Counted from the first letter of the stretch, positions 38,794-48,521 are shown. The stretch is DNA of 55,852 nucleotides from Acidobacteriaceae bacterium (GCA_003132405.1 PKXQ01000084.1:1-55852); one strand, 5' to 3'. Numbers and translations are program-made. The notes: generated by a model from the sequence alone, not told the origin.

Positions 38794-38825
38794 GGCCACT
38801 CATTGGCGTACACTTTTGTTCTCGT

Positions 38826-40514
38826 ATGCCCGATCCTGTCGAACTCGAGGTCTTCAAGAACCTATACCACTCCATCGCTGAGGAAATGGGAGCGGCGCTG
38901 CGCCGAACGTCTTTCTCGCCGAATATCAAAGAGCGCCGCGACTATTCGTGTGCGGTCTTCGATTCCGCTGGTCAGGTCATCGCCATGGGTGATCACATGC
39001 CCGTGCATCTCGGATCAATGCCAATGTCCGTTGCCGCCGCTGTTGAGCAGTGCGCCTTCGAACCCGGCGACATGGTCATGCTCAACGACCCTTTTCGCGG
39101 GGGCACGCACCTTCCCGATATCACTCTGGTCATGCCGGTGTTCGTGTGGAGCGGGAGCCCTCGCTTGCCGGTCTCCGCTGCGCGCACGTCTTCACCCACG
39201 AGTACACCTGACTTCTACGTCGCCTCCCGCGCTCACCACGCCGATGTCGGTGGAACCTATCCAGGCTCCATGGGCCCTTGCCGTGAAATCTTCCAGGAAG
39301 GCCTGCGCATCCCTCCCGTCAAAATCATGCGCGCAGGAAAAACTGTGGCGGACGTGCTGGCAATCCTTCTTAACAATGTCCGAACGCCGGAGGAGCGCGA
39401 AGGAGACCTCGGCGCCCAGATGGCCGCCTGCCAGACTGGCGCTCAACGACTACGCGAAATTTGCGACCGCTACGGAATCGCCCGCGCCAAAAAGGCGGCC
39501 GCATCTCTTTTGCTCTATTCCGAAGAGATAATGCGCGCTTTTCTGCGCACGATTCCCCCCGGCCGCTATCAAGCGGAAGATTTTCTCGACGACGATGGCG
39601 TCGACAACAAGCCCGTGCGTATCGCCGTGACGATCAACGTAAAGGCATCTTCCGCAACGCGAAAAGCGGCACGGCGCTCCGTCGCTCACGAACAGACTTC
39701 TCCAGCCCAAGTCTCCATCGACTTCACCGGCAGCGACCCGCAAGTTCAAGGCGCGATCAACGCGGTCGAAGCCATCACCTACTCCGCATGCTTCTACGTA
39801 TTTCGCTGTCTTCTGCGCGACGATGTTCCCGCAACCTCGGGCCTGATGCGTCCAATCCGCGTTATCGCTCCGTCGGGAACCGTCGTCAATGCCAAGCCCC
39901 CCGCTGCCGTGGCTGGCGGCAACGTTGAAACTTCGCAGCGCATCGTCGACGTGCTTTTGAAAGCGCTCGCGCAGGCGATTCCCGACCGTATCCCAGCCGC
40001 TGCCGCTGGCACGATGAACAACCTCACCATCGGCGGAATCGATCTTCGTTTGGAAGATTCCAGCCCCGGCGAGCCCTTTGCTTATTACGAAACGATCGCG
40101 GGCGGCATGGGCGCGCGCCCGACCAAAGACGGTGTCTCCGGCGTTCATACTCATATGACGAATTCCCTGAACACACCTGCCGAAGCCCTCGAATATGCCT
40201 ACCCGATTCGCCTGCGGCAATATTCTTTGCGCCCAGGGAGTGGAGGCTCGGGGCGGCATACCGGCGGCGACGGAATCGTACGCGAAATCGAAGTGTTGAC
40301 CGACGCTCAAGTCACCTTGCTCGCCGACCGAAGATCGCGCGGTCCCTACGGCTTAGCTGGCGGGGCCGATGGCGCTCCAGGCCGAACTGTGATCACCCGG
40401 CGCGACGGAAGCGTGGAAACCATTCCTGGCAAGACCAGCGTCCGTCTGCAATCCGGAGAACGAGTCCGCATCGAATCGCCAGGCGGCGGCGGATGGGGAC
40501 GATTAGATATCTAG
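38826..40514 (+). CDS. Hydantoinase B / oxoprolinase family protein
   Basis: A 562-residue protein of the HyuB family, subunit B of N-methylhydantoinase, acetone carboxylase and 5-oxoprolinase-type ATP-dependent amidohydrolases. Hallmarks are FKNLYHSIAEEMGAALRRTS, NIKERRDYSCAVFD, NDPFRGGTHLPDI, VASRAHHADVGGTYPGSM and VSGVHTHMTNSLNTPAEALE. SLRPGSGGSGRHTGGDG is near the C-terminus. The usual partner HyuA is not adjacent on either side. A short Ala/Arg/Ser-rich insert occurs near residues 273-290. It starts 32 bases after palindrome copy 3. Confidence 0.93.
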   Translation: MPDPVELEVFKNLYHSIAEEMGAALRRTSFSPNIKERRDYSCAVFDSAGQVIAMGDHMPVHLGSMPMSVAAAVEQCAFEPGDMVMLNDPFRGGTHLPDITLVMPVFVWSGSPRLPVSAARTSSPTSTPDFYVASRAHHADVGGTYPGSMGPCREIFQEGLRIPPVKIMRAGKTVADVLAILLNNVRTPEEREGDLGAQMAACQTGAQRLREICDRYGIARAKKAAASLLLYSEEIMRAFLRTIPPGRYQAEDFLDDDGVDNKPVRIAVTINVKASSATRKAARRSVAHEQTSPAQVSIDFTGSDPQVQGAINAVEAITYSACFYVFRCLLRDDVPATSGLMRPIRVIAPSGTVVNAKPPAAVAGGNVETSQRIVDVLLKALAQAIPDRIPAAAAGTMNNLTIGGIDLRLEDSSPGEPFAYYETIAGGMGARPTKDGVSGVHTHMTNSLNTPAEALEYAYPIRLRQYSLRPGSGGSGRHTGGDGIVREIEVLTDAQVTLLADRRSRGPYGLAGGADGAPGRTVITRRDGSVETIPGKTSVRLQSGERVRIESPGGGGWGRLDI

Positions 40515-40550
40515 ACCCAGAGAATGCTTAGTGCGAAGAGAAAAATTCTC

Positions 40551-40600
40551 TACCACAGAAAAACCGATTTTACCAAATATCTCTGCGCCCTCTGCGGTAA
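40551..40600. repeat. Dispersed repeat, CTCTGCG...CTCTGCGGTA type, copy 1
   Basis: TACCACAGA (left) and TCTGCGGTA (right) form an imperfect inverted repeat, with TCTCTGCGCCCTCTGCGGTA as the right arm. Related sequence lies at 45545-45702, with weaker echoes near 42915 and 52395. Confidence 0.6.
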
Positions 40601-40663
40601 AACGCCATTTTAGCTAGAATTCAAACTGTACGGTTTTTCAAGGGTTGCCCGTCAGGACTAACA

Positions 40664-41803
40664 ATGAGATTCTTGCGCACTCTTATACTCGCCATTTTTC
40701 TAGCGGCTGCGTTCTTCTACTTCACCACCTATCGCAACGGCCGACTCTACACTTCTGACTGGATCAGCCATCCCCAGCATGCGGAAATTATTGAAGCCGC
40801 CAGCGGCGAATCTTTCGACGCCGAAGAGCAAAACAACATCAGCGTCTATCGCAAGAACATCGCATCCGTAGTCAATATCACCTCGCGTGTCATGACCTTT
40901 GACTTCTTCTATGGCCTCGTCCCGCAGGACGGCCAAGGCTCCGGGTTCGTCATCGATAAAGAAGGACACATTCTCACCAACTATCACGTGATCGCGGATG
41001 CGCGCCAGGTTGAAGTCACGCTCCACGACCGCAAGAAATATAAGGCCAGCATCGTCGGCACCGACAAGTCGCATGACTTGGCCATCGTCCAGATCAAGGC
41101 TCCCAACCTGCAGCCGATGACGCTAGGCGACTCAACCAATCTGCAGGTGGGCCAGAAAGTTTACGCGATCGGCAATCCCTTCGGCCTCAACGGCACATTG
41201 ACCAGAGGCATAGTCAGCTCAATCCGCCAGGTGCAGGAGCCCGACGGCCTCGTGATCGATGAAGCCATCCAAACCGATGCCGCTATTAACCCCGGCAACT
41301 CCGGCGGCCCGCTCCTCAACTGGCATGGCGAAGTAATCGGTATCAACACAATGATCGCTTCAAGCGTCGGCCAGAGCGCCGGCATCGGCTTTGCCATCCC
41401 CATCAACACGGCAAAAGCAGTAGTCAACGATCTGGTTACACTGGGACGGGTGCGTCGGCCCGCGCTCGGCGTCCGCACCATCCCTATCGATCCTGAAATA
41501 GCCGAAGAGCTGGGTCTCGCCGCCGACTACGGCCTTCTTATCGTGCAAGCTGTCCCTGGAGGCTCCGCAGACCGCGCGGGATTGCTCGGCGGCTCCGAAC
41601 GCGCCTATCTAGGCAACACTCCCATCATGGTGGGCGGAGATTTAATCGTAGCCATCGGCGGAGAAAAAATCGAAAGCCAGCAGGCCTTAGCCCAGATCAT
41701 GAACCGGCACCGCGCCGGCGACACCATAAAAGTAACGATCTTCCGAGGCAAGAAAAAGCTAGAGGTGGCGGTAGAGTTGGGCGAGGCGAGAGACCAAGTC
41801 TAG
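40664..41803 (+). CDS. HtrA/DegP-type trypsin-like serine protease with one PDZ domain
   Basis: A 379-residue membrane-anchored periplasmic protease and quality-control factor. An N-terminal helix (about 5-21) leads to the protease domain with His108 (LTNYHVI), Asp138 (SHDLAIVQ) and Ser213 (NPGNSGGPL). A PDZ domain (about 265-372) carries ALGVRTIPI, GLLIVQAVPGGSADRAGLLGG and GGDLIVAIGG. A single PDZ and a membrane anchor resemble DegS/HtrA rather than DegP. It is a single gene with no clear operon partner. Confidence 0.94.
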   Translation: MRFLRTLILAIFLAAAFFYFTTYRNGRLYTSDWISHPQHAEIIEAASGESFDAEEQNNISVYRKNIASVVNITSRVMTFDFFYGLVPQDGQGSGFVIDKEGHILTNYHVIADARQVEVTLHDRKKYKASIVGTDKSHDLAIVQIKAPNLQPMTLGDSTNLQVGQKVYAIGNPFGLNGTLTRGIVSSIRQVQEPDGLVIDEAIQTDAAINPGNSGGPLLNWHGEVIGINTMIASSVGQSAGIGFAIPINTAKAVVNDLVTLGRVRRPALGVRTIPIDPEIAEELGLAADYGLLIVQAVPGGSADRAGLLGGSERAYLGNTPIMVGGDLIVAIGGEKIESQQALAQIMNRHRAGDTIKVTIFRGKKKLEVAVELGEARDQV

Positions 41804-41901
41804 TTGATTGTGTGGCGCGGACACTCTTGTCCGCGTGCTGCCTACCTCGATGATCATCAGGTGGTGCATCCATCTGCTACCGGATCGCGCCGCCTCATGC
41901 T

Positions 41902-42396
41902 TCAGGGCTTGATTTCAATCGGAGTGCCAACGCGGACCAGTTTCCAGATTTCGTCCATCTCTTCGTTAGTGACTGCTACGCATCCGTCTGTCCAATCGTG
42001 CAAAGTGTGGGCTTTCCCCACCCATGCATACTCTTTCGGAAGTCCGTGAAGCATAATGTCTCCGCCGGGACTGACGCCTAATTTCTTGGCGGCTGCGATG
42101 TCTTGCGCGTTGGGATACGAAATGTGAAAGGCTTTGTAGAAATGGCTGTTGGGGTTGCGCGAGTCGAGTACGTAAACTCCCTGAGGAGTTCGATGATCGC
42201 CCCGCCGACTCTTCGGCCCAACGGGCTCACCGCCAAGAGCCACCTTATAGGAGCGCACTTCTTTCCCTTGTGACAAGAGCACGAGCTTTCGCTCACGTTT
42301 GTAGACCACAAGGCGGTCCACACTGAAGTTGGAGTTCTGCGCGAACGCTACTGGCCAGAATGTGAGCAATATAAGGCCGGCCAGAAAAACCCGCAT
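41902..42396 (-). CDS. L,D-transpeptidase (YkuD/ErfK family)
   Basis: A 164-residue exported enzyme that forms 3-3 peptidoglycan crosslinks or attaches proteins. A signal peptide (about 1-19, ending AFA) is followed by the YkuD domain: VVYKRERKLVLLSQGKEVRS, GDHRTPQGVYVLDSRNPNS, His117 in IMLHGLP, and catalytic Cys139 in HDWTDGCVAVTNEEM. The DWTDGC form is typical of the short single-domain subgroup. It diverges from the YjbR-like gene. Confidence 0.94.
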   Translation of the reverse strand: MRVFLAGLILLTFWPVAFAQNSNFSVDRLVVYKRERKLVLLSQGKEVRSYKVALGGEPVGPKSRRGDHRTPQGVYVLDSRNPNSHFYKAFHISYPNAQDIAAAKKLGVSPGGDIMLHGLPKEYAWVGKAHTLHDWTDGCVAVTNEEMDEIWKLVRVGTPIEIKP

Positions 42397-42477
42397 AGGA
42401 ATGTAATTCTATACGTGGCGTCAGCTCATGGATTTTCCAAGTCCAGAGTCGCGTCTTTCTCGCGCTATCATCTCCCC

Positions 42478-42858
42478 ATGCCCGACGTCGAATGGATTCG
42501 CAAACTCTGTCTCTCCTTCGCCGACGTAACCGAGGACATGCCTTGGGCCGAAGATCTCTGCTTCAAAGTCCGCGGCAAAATCTTCACCGGCATAGTTCTC
42601 TCGGACGGCCGATTCCCGCGCCTCACCCTTAAATGCGCGCCGGAAACCTTTCACGAACTGCTGGAAATCGAAGGCGTCTCCCCCGCGCCCTACGTCGGGC
42701 GCTACAAGTGGGTCACGCTCGCCAACCCGAATGTGTTGTCTGCTAATGAACTCGAATCCCTGATTCGCCAATCCTACGAGATGGTCGCAGCCAAAGCGCC
42801 GAACCAGACGAAGAAGTCCGCAGCCAAGAGAGCGTTGCGCAAACGCAAGAAAAAGTAA
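42478..42858 (+). CDS. MmcQ/YjbR family DNA-binding-like protein
   Basis: A 126-residue protein of the YjbR fold (a double-wing motif like that of MotA). VEWIRKLCLSFADVTEDMPW at the start, CFKVRGKIFTGIV and LTLKCAPETFHELLEIEGVS in the middle, and GRYKWVTLANPNVLSANELESLIRQSYEMV are all typical. It ends in a Lys/Arg-rich tail. The biochemical role of the family is not established. The ATG at 42478 is the family start; a GTG at 42415 is not needed. Confidence 0.88.
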   Translation: MPDVEWIRKLCLSFADVTEDMPWAEDLCFKVRGKIFTGIVLSDGRFPRLTLKCAPETFHELLEIEGVSPAPYVGRYKWVTLANPNVLSANELESLIRQSYEMVAAKAPNQTKKSAAKRALRKRKKK

Positions 42859-42983
42859 GCTGTTTCCAGCTGCATTTACGCTGTCTCCCCTCTTGGAGCT
42901 TTTCTCGGCGCACTCGGCGTCACGGCGATGAACCGTTTGACTCCCCGCAACCAGCTAAGCTAGCCTCGTACTTCGCCCAATTC

Positions 42984-44720
42984 ATGCGCATTCAACGTCT
43001 TTCGCTGATCCTCTGGAGCCTGTGTTTTTTACGCGTCGCCAACGTTGCGGCTGCTCCATTGCGGCCTACCCACGCGCCGCACGCCATCGTGGTCAGCGTC
43101 CACGAACTCGCCTCGGGCGCCGGTGTCGAGATGCTGCGCTCCGGAGGCAATGCCATCGATGCCGCGGTCGCCACCGGCTTCGCGCTCGCGGTTGTCCATC
43201 CCCAAGCCGGAAACCTTGGCGGAGGCGGCTTTCTGCTCCTGCGCAATGCCGACGGAAAAACTCATTTCATCGACTTTCGCGAAAAAGCTCCCGCCGCTGC
43301 CACTGAAAACATGTATCTCGACGCTCAAGGCAACGTCCTTCCCAAATCCAGCAAAGAATCCAGCATCGTTGGATATAGGGCAGCAGGCATCCCCGGAACG
43401 GTCGCAGGCCTCGTCTACGCCGAAAAACAATATGGCAAGCTGTCGATCGAAAAAGTAATGGCTCCCGCTATCCAGCTTGCCCGCGATGGTTTCCCCCTCG
43501 CTTACGAAGATACGCAAGATCTGAAACGAGATGAGCACCTCGCCGAATTTCCAGAATCCAAACACACTTTCCTGCGCGACGGAAACTACTACCAGCCCGG
43601 CGAAGTATTCAAGCAACCCGAACTCGCCCGCACCCTCGAACGCCTCGCCAAAGATCCCGACACGTTCTACCACGGAGCTATGGCGCACGAACTCGCTGCG
43701 GCGATCCACAAAGGCGGAGGCCTCATCACCGCCGAAGACCTCGCCGCTTATGAAGTGAAGGAACGCGAGCCGATTCGCGGATCGTATCGCGGATATGACA
43801 TTATCAGCGCGCCGCCGCCATCTTCGGGCGGAGTCGCGCTGGTCGAGATCCTAAATATTCTAGAAGGCTTCGATCTCGCGAAATCGGGCAATCGTTCTGG
43901 CGAGACGATACATCTTGAGGCGGAAGCATTTCGCCGCGCATTCTATGATCGCGCCGACTTCATGGGCGATCCCGACTACACCAAAGTACCTGTGGCGCAG
44001 CTTATCGACAAAAAATATGCCGAGGCGTGGCGCGAGTCCATCGACTCGAACCATGCAACGCCAAGTAAGGATTTAAAGCGTCCATCGTTCGGTGAACTTG
44101 AGCGCGTCGCTCAGTTCCCTCGCACGGCCGTCACCGAGCCCCAAAACACTACTCATTATTCCGTAGTCGACGCTGATGGCAACGCCGTCGCGGTCACCAC
44201 CACTCTCAACGACTCGTTCGGCTCGCGCGTCACTGCCGAGGGACTGGGCTTTCTACTTAACGACGAAATGGACGACTTCGCGGCAAAACAAGGCGTGCCC
44301 AATGGCTACGGACTAATCCAAGGCCCAGCCAACGCGATAGCTCCAGGCAAACGCCCGCTCTCGGCCATGACGCCGACCATCGTGCTCAAAGACGGAAAGC
44401 TCTTCATGGTTCTCGGCACGCCCGGCGGCCCGACCATCGTTACTACCGTAGCTAACATACTCATCGGCGTGGTCGATTTCGAGCTCGATATTCAGGAAGC
44501 GGTGAATGCACCACGGTTTCATCATCAGTGGCTCCCCGATCAGATTCTCGTCGAAGACCGCCTTTCTCCCGATACAATGAATATTCTGCGATCAAAAGGA
44601 CACAAATTGAGCGTTCGACATTTCTGGGGAGACGGCGAGTGCATCATGATTGACCCCAAAACCGGCGAACGCCTGGGCGCCAGCGACGGACGCAACAACG
44701 GGAAGGCGGTAGGCTACTGA
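42984..44720 (+). CDS. ggt: Gamma-glutamyltransferase
   Basis: A 578-residue periplasmic enzyme that cleaves glutathione and transfers the gamma-glutamyl group. A signal peptide (about 1-24) is followed by HAIVVSVHELASGAGVEMLR, GGNAIDAAVATGFAL, GNLGGGGFLLLR and DFREKAP. Self-cleavage is expected before Thr389 (QNTTHYSVVD), giving large and small subunits. GSRVTAEGLGFLLNDEMDDF and TPGGPTIVTTVANI complete the small subunit. Its TGA stop overlaps the ATG of the next gene (ATGA-type overlap reading TGATG), so the two are translationally coupled. Confidence 0.96.
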   Translation: MRIQRLSLILWSLCFLRVANVAAAPLRPTHAPHAIVVSVHELASGAGVEMLRSGGNAIDAAVATGFALAVVHPQAGNLGGGGFLLLRNADGKTHFIDFREKAPAAATENMYLDAQGNVLPKSSKESSIVGYRAAGIPGTVAGLVYAEKQYGKLSIEKVMAPAIQLARDGFPLAYEDTQDLKRDEHLAEFPESKHTFLRDGNYYQPGEVFKQPELARTLERLAKDPDTFYHGAMAHELAAAIHKGGGLITAEDLAAYEVKEREPIRGSYRGYDIISAPPPSSGGVALVEILNILEGFDLAKSGNRSGETIHLEAEAFRRAFYDRADFMGDPDYTKVPVAQLIDKKYAEAWRESIDSNHATPSKDLKRPSFGELERVAQFPRTAVTEPQNTTHYSVVDADGNAVAVTTTLNDSFGSRVTAEGLGFLLNDEMDDFAAKQGVPNGYGLIQGPANAIAPGKRPLSAMTPTIVLKDGKLFMVLGTPGGPTIVTTVANILIGVVDFELDIQEAVNAPRFHHQWLPDQILVEDRLSPDTMNILRSKGHKLSVRHFWGDGECIMIDPKTGERLGASDGRNNGKAVGY

Positions 44721-45541
44721 TGCAGCGGGCGGTATCGACATACATCTATGTAAAGGAACGGCTCCATCCGGGCTTGCTCGACGAGCTCGTGAAGGCAGGA
44801 GCCCAGTCGATCGAAATCTTTGCCGCACGCCAGCACTTCGACTACGCCAATCGCAAGCAGCACGTCCGCGAAATTGCTGAATGGTTTCGCTCCACCGGCA
44901 TTCCACTCAATTCCGTGCACGCGCCTTTGTACTCCGACTACGAGTGGGGACGCACCGGGTCTCCGCCAGTCAACATCGCCTCCACCGATCGTGCCGGCCG
45001 AATCGATGCCATGGACGAGATCAAACGCGCGCTCGAGGTTGCCGAGCATATTCCCTTCCGCTTCCTTGTGCAACACATTGGCAATCCCAACGACGCTTTT
45101 GACGAGAAGAAATTCGAAGCGGCCATGACTTCGGTTGAGCACCTGCGCGCCTTCGCCAAGCCGCTCGGCGTGAGGGTGCTGGTAGAAAATATTCCCAACG
45201 AACTCTCGACACCAGATCGACTCATCGAATTCATCAAGACAATGCATTTCGACGACATCGGCGTTTGCTTCGATTGCGGGCACGCCCACATGATGAGTGG
45301 CATTCCCGAGGGCTTCGCGATTTTGAAGGACCACATCTGCTCCACCCATGTGCACGACAATATGAAAGATAAGGACTCGCACCTCTGGCCGGGCGGCGGG
45401 TCGATCGATTGGAAACAGACCATGGAATTGCTGCGCACTGCGCCCCAAACGCCCCCTCTGTTGCTCGAGATCGAAGGCGAAGAGAAAAAGAGTCCCGGTG
45501 AAGAAGTGTCTGCAACTTTCCAAAAACTGGAAGACTCGTAA
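44720..45541 (+). CDS. Sugar phosphate isomerase/epimerase family protein
   Basis: A 273-residue TIM barrel of the AP-endonuclease-2/xylose-isomerase-like family. Segments include SIEIFAARQHFDYANRKQ, GIPLNSVHAPLYSDYEWG, RFLVQHIGNPNDAFDEKKF, RVLVENIPNE (metal-binding Glu), GVCFDCGHAHMM (Asp, His) and STHVHDNMKDKDSHLWPGGG (His). These are the expected metal ligands. The substrate is unknown; coupling to ggt by an overlapping start codon implies equal translation but not a shared pathway. Confidence 0.87.
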   Translation: MQRAVSTYIYVKERLHPGLLDELVKAGAQSIEIFAARQHFDYANRKQHVREIAEWFRSTGIPLNSVHAPLYSDYEWGRTGSPPVNIASTDRAGRIDAMDEIKRALEVAEHIPFRFLVQHIGNPNDAFDEKKFEAAMTSVEHLRAFAKPLGVRVLVENIPNELSTPDRLIEFIKTMHFDDIGVCFDCGHAHMMSGIPEGFAILKDHICSTHVHDNMKDKDSHLWPGGGSIDWKQTMELLRTAPQTPPLLLEIEGEEKKSPGEEVSATFQKLEDS

Positions 45542-45544
45542 AAT

Positions 45545-45702
45545 TTAACCGCGGAGAACGCAAAGCGCGCAGAGTTTCTGAAGATGTTCCCTTGTGCACC
45601 TCTGTCTTCCCTGTGGTTAAAAGGAGTTGATCCAAGGTAGCCAGACGCAGGTCGAGTCGAAGGGTTTTTCTCCATTTTTTCTCTGCGTACTCGGCGGTTA
45701 GA
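45545..45702. repeat. Dispersed repeat, CTCTGCG...CGGTTA type, copy 2
   Basis: TTAACCGCGGAGAACGCAAAG... (45545-45574) faces the inverted CTCTGTCTTCCCTGTGGTTAA (45600-45620), and a second right arm TCTCTGCGTACTCGGCGGTTA ends at 45701. It fills the gap before asnS. Confidence 0.65.
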
Positions 45703-45713
45703 GATCTTGACTT

Positions 45714-47039
45714 ATGCCAGCGCCCATCAGCACAATCGCTCAAATCGGTAAGCACGAAGGCCAATCCGTCACCATCCGCGGATGGCTCTACAATCTCCGC
45801 GAAAGCGGCAAGCTTCTTTTCCCGCAGTTTCGCGACGGCTCCGGAATTATCCAAGGCGTCGTACCCAAGAACGCCGTTCCGCCTGAAGTCTTCGACGCCA
45901 TTAAAGGACTCACGCAGGAGTCGAGCGTCATCGTCGAAGGCAAAGTGCGCGCCGATAAACGCGCTCCTGGCGGATTTGAACTCGACGTCGCCAACATTCA
46001 GGTCGTGCAGCGTGTTTCCGAAGCCGATCCCTATCCCATCACTCCGAAAGAGCATGGCGTCGACTTCCTCATGGATCATCGCCATCTTTGGCTGCGCTCG
46101 CAGCGCCAGGCGGCCATTCTCCGCGTTCGCGCCGAGATCATTCGCGCCGCTCGCGATTACTTCGACAGCAACGGATTCACTCTTACTGATCCGCCGATCA
46201 TTACTCCTGCTGCTTGCGAAGGGACGACTACGCTTTTTCCCGTCGACTACTTCGAAGAGCAGGCTTACCTTACGCAATCGGGTCAACTCTACATCGAAGC
46301 GACCGCGATGGCGCTCGGCAAGGTCTATTCTTTCGGTCCAACCTTCCGCGCGGAGAAGTCAAAGACTCGCCGTCACCTCACCGAATTCTGGATGGTTGAG
46401 CCCGAAATCGCTTACGGGACACTCGACGACTTGATGGAACTGGCCGAAGGCTTTCTGACATTTATCGTCAAACGCTGCCTCGAACGCCGGCGCGTCGATC
46501 TGCAAACCATCGGCCGCGATCTAGCCAAGCTCGAACTAATCGAGACGCCGTTTCCGCGCATCACCTACGACGAGGCGGTTGCGAAGTTGCAGGAAGGTCA
46601 CGCGCAAGGCAAACTCGAAAACAAGTTCGAATGGGGAGGAGACTTAGGCTCGCCTGATGAGACTTATCTCTCGTCGCTCTATGATCGGCCAGTGATGGTG
46701 CATCGCTATCCGGCGAGCGTGAAAGCGTTCTACATGGAGCCTGATCCGCAGCGCCCCGAACTTGCGCTCTGCGTCGACGTGCTAGCGCCCGAAGGCTATG
46801 GCGAAATCATCGGAGGATCGCAGCGCATGGCCTCGCACGATTTGCTGCTCCAGCGCATTCACGAGCACAACCTGCCTGAAGAGGCCTTCAAGTGGTATCT
46901 TGATCTCCGCAAATACGGCAGCGTTCCTCATTCCGGCTTCGGCATGGGCATCGAGCGCGCCGTAGCGTGGATCTGCGGACTGGAGCATGTGCGCGAGACG
47001 ATTCCGTTCCCGCGCATGTTGCATCGGTTGTATCCGTAA
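45714..47039 (+). CDS. asnS: Asparaginyl-tRNA synthetase
   Basis: A 441-residue class IIb synthetase that charges tRNA-Asn. The N-terminal OB-fold anticodon domain ([32 protein letters not shown]) is followed by the catalytic core. This has motif 2 ([20 protein letters not shown]) and motif 3 ([20 protein letters not shown]). MVEPEIAY and GGSQR are also typical. It is close to AspS, but the sequence pattern and the length under 450 favour AsnS. The ATG follows the CTCTGCG repeat by 11 bases. Confidence 0.96.
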   Translation: MPAPISTIAQIGKHEGQSVTIRGWLYNLRESGKLLFPQFRDGSGIIQGVVPKNAVPPEVFDAIKGLTQESSVIVEGKVRADKRAPGGFELDVANIQVVQRVSEADPYPITPKEHGVDFLMDHRHLWLRSQRQAAILRVRAEIIRAARDYFDSNGFTLTDPPIITPAACEGTTTLFPVDYFEEQAYLTQSGQLYIEATAMALGKVYSFGPTFRAEKSKTRRHLTEFWMVEPEIAYGTLDDLMELAEGFLTFIVKRCLERRRVDLQTIGRDLAKLELIETPFPRITYDEAVAKLQEGHAQGKLENKFEWGGDLGSPDETYLSSLYDRPVMVHRYPASVKAFYMEPDPQRPELALCVDVLAPEGYGEIIGGSQRMASHDLLLQRIHEHNLPEEAFKWYLDLRKYGSVPHSGFGMGIERAVAWICGLEHVRETIPFPRMLHRLYP

Positions 47040-47042
47040 TGC

Positions 47043-47117
47043 GGTTATCAGTTATCAGTTTTCAGTGAAATCTGAGAACCGGTGTTACTGAGAACTGACG
47101 ACTGAGAACTGAGAACT
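47043..47117. repeat. Intergenic inverted repeat (CAGTTCTCAGT family)
   Basis: The left arm is reiterated TTATCAGT/TTTCAGT words (47045-47066); the right arm is ACTGAGAACTGA words (47087-47116). The arms are largely complementary. It sits between asnS and the arginase gene and ends 6 bases before the arginase ATG. Confidence 0.75.
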
Positions 47118-47122
47118 CCATC

Positions 47123-48067
47123 ATGCCACTGCGAACCTCGACGTTCAGCAGCATCACTCCACGCCAAATTCGCGTTATTGGCGTGCCGCTCGACCTAGGC
47201 CAATCACGCCGCGGAGTCGACATGGGTCCCTCAGCCGTTCGGGTTGCCGGACTGGAAGCGCGCCTCGAAGCGATTGGGCATGTGGTCGAAGATGCGGGCA
47301 ACATTGCGGTCGCTATTCCTGAGCAGAAAAAAGAAGGAGCGGCCAATTCCAAATACCTTAAAGAAATTACGGCGACTTGCACCAAGAGTGCTGAACTGGT
47401 GCTCAAGACGCTCGAGGCGGGCAAGATTCCTCTGATCCTTGGCGGAGATCATTCTGTCGCTGCTGGCACGGTTTCTGGCGTCGCCGAATTCTACCGGCGC
47501 AAGAATCAGAAAATCGGCCTGCTCTGGATCGACGCTCATACTGATATGAACACGCCTGAGTCTTCTCCGAGTGGCAACGTCCATGGCATGCCGCTTGCTT
47601 CGATCATGGGTCTTCCGCCGTTTGAGCTGGGAAAGATTTTCGACTTCTCGCCGAAAGTGCAGCCGGAGAATTGCGTGCTGATCGGCATTCGTGATGTCGA
47701 CAACTTTGAAAAAGAAAACATACGCAAATCCGGTGTCCAGGTTTTTACCATGCGCGATATTGACGAGCGCGGCATGCGCAGCGTGATGGAAGAAGCGCTG
47801 AGCCTCGCCGGAAACGGCACCGTCGGCTATCACGTTTCGCTCGACATGGATTGGATCGATCCCGAAGACGCGCCCGGAGTCGGCACTCCAGTGTGGGGCG
47901 GCGCAACGTATCGCGAAGCGCATCTCGCCATGGAAATCATTGCCGATCACGGATGCATGCTGAGCTTCGAAATCGTGGAAGTAAATCCGGTGATTGATGA
48001 GCACAACCAAACTGCTGATTTGGCGGTTGAGCTGGCGCTGTCGGCGTTTGGGAAGAAGATTCTCTAG
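47123..48067 (+). CDS. rocF: Arginase
   Basis: A 314-residue dinuclear manganese hydrolase that makes ornithine and urea from arginine. Metal ligands are visible in [12 protein letters not shown] (His110), [10 protein letters not shown] (Asp137, His139, Asp141), [10 protein letters not shown], and [14 protein letters not shown] (Asp241, Asp243). [20 protein letters not shown] is the family opening and [20 protein letters not shown] the close. It could also be agmatinase-like, but [10 protein letters not shown] and the overall length favour arginase. No urease or ornithine genes are adjacent. Confidence 0.94.
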   Translation: MPLRTSTFSSITPRQIRVIGVPLDLGQSRRGVDMGPSAVRVAGLEARLEAIGHVVEDAGNIAVAIPEQKKEGAANSKYLKEITATCTKSAELVLKTLEAGKIPLILGGDHSVAAGTVSGVAEFYRRKNQKIGLLWIDAHTDMNTPESSPSGNVHGMPLASIMGLPPFELGKIFDFSPKVQPENCVLIGIRDVDNFEKENIRKSGVQVFTMRDIDERGMRSVMEEALSLAGNGTVGYHVSLDMDWIDPEDAPGVGTPVWGGATYREAHLAMEIIADHGCMLSFEIVEVNPVIDEHNQTADLAVELALSAFGKKIL

Positions 48068-48159
48068 ACTCGCACGCAACGTCGGTCCGCTTGGGAAGTT
48101 TTTCTGGAGCTGGTTTTGGGAGTGTTTATCCCCCCCCACACACACGTGATTTGCGATAA

Positions 48160-48489
48160 CATATTGATGTTGCTGGACTTAGCTTCAACCTTTTCGTCAA
48201 GGCCGGCGTTATCGAGCGGGAGGATGCACAGATTGGGCTGCTCATCTGCATGGAGGCTCCAACCAAGCCGATGCTGAAAGAGGCTGCGGAGGCGGGATTC
48301 TACAAGCCTCCCGGATTGGAGGACCGGTATCCGCGGATTCAGATTCTTACTATTGAGGAGTTGCTGTCGGGCAAGGGCGTGGCTTATCCGCGGCTGTTGG
48401 AGGTGACGCTTAAGAAGGCTCCGAAGGCGCGGAGGGCGGCGGAAGAGCAGATGGCTTTGGGCGGGACGGAGATTGAGGAGCCGTTTTAG
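48160..48489 (+). pseudogene. C-terminal remnant of a site-specific DNA methyltransferase
   Basis: An open stretch follows a TAA at 48157-48159; the first ATG is at 48250. Its translation includes GVIEREDAQIGLLICMEAPT, KPMLKEAAEAGFYKPPG, YPRIQILTIEELLSGKGVAY and KKAPKARRAAEEQ. This matches the tail of type III-like or adenine-specific site-specific DNA methyltransferases (IGL..EPTKPM...A...G.Y..P......PRIQILTIEELL). The catalytic domain with its DPPY-type motif is missing upstream, so this is a decayed fragment of a restriction-modification gene. It could still make a 79-residue peptide from 48250. Confidence 0.75.
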
Positions 48490-48521
48490 GGGGTTCGCGG
48501 GTCAGAGTCAAGGTCAAAGTC

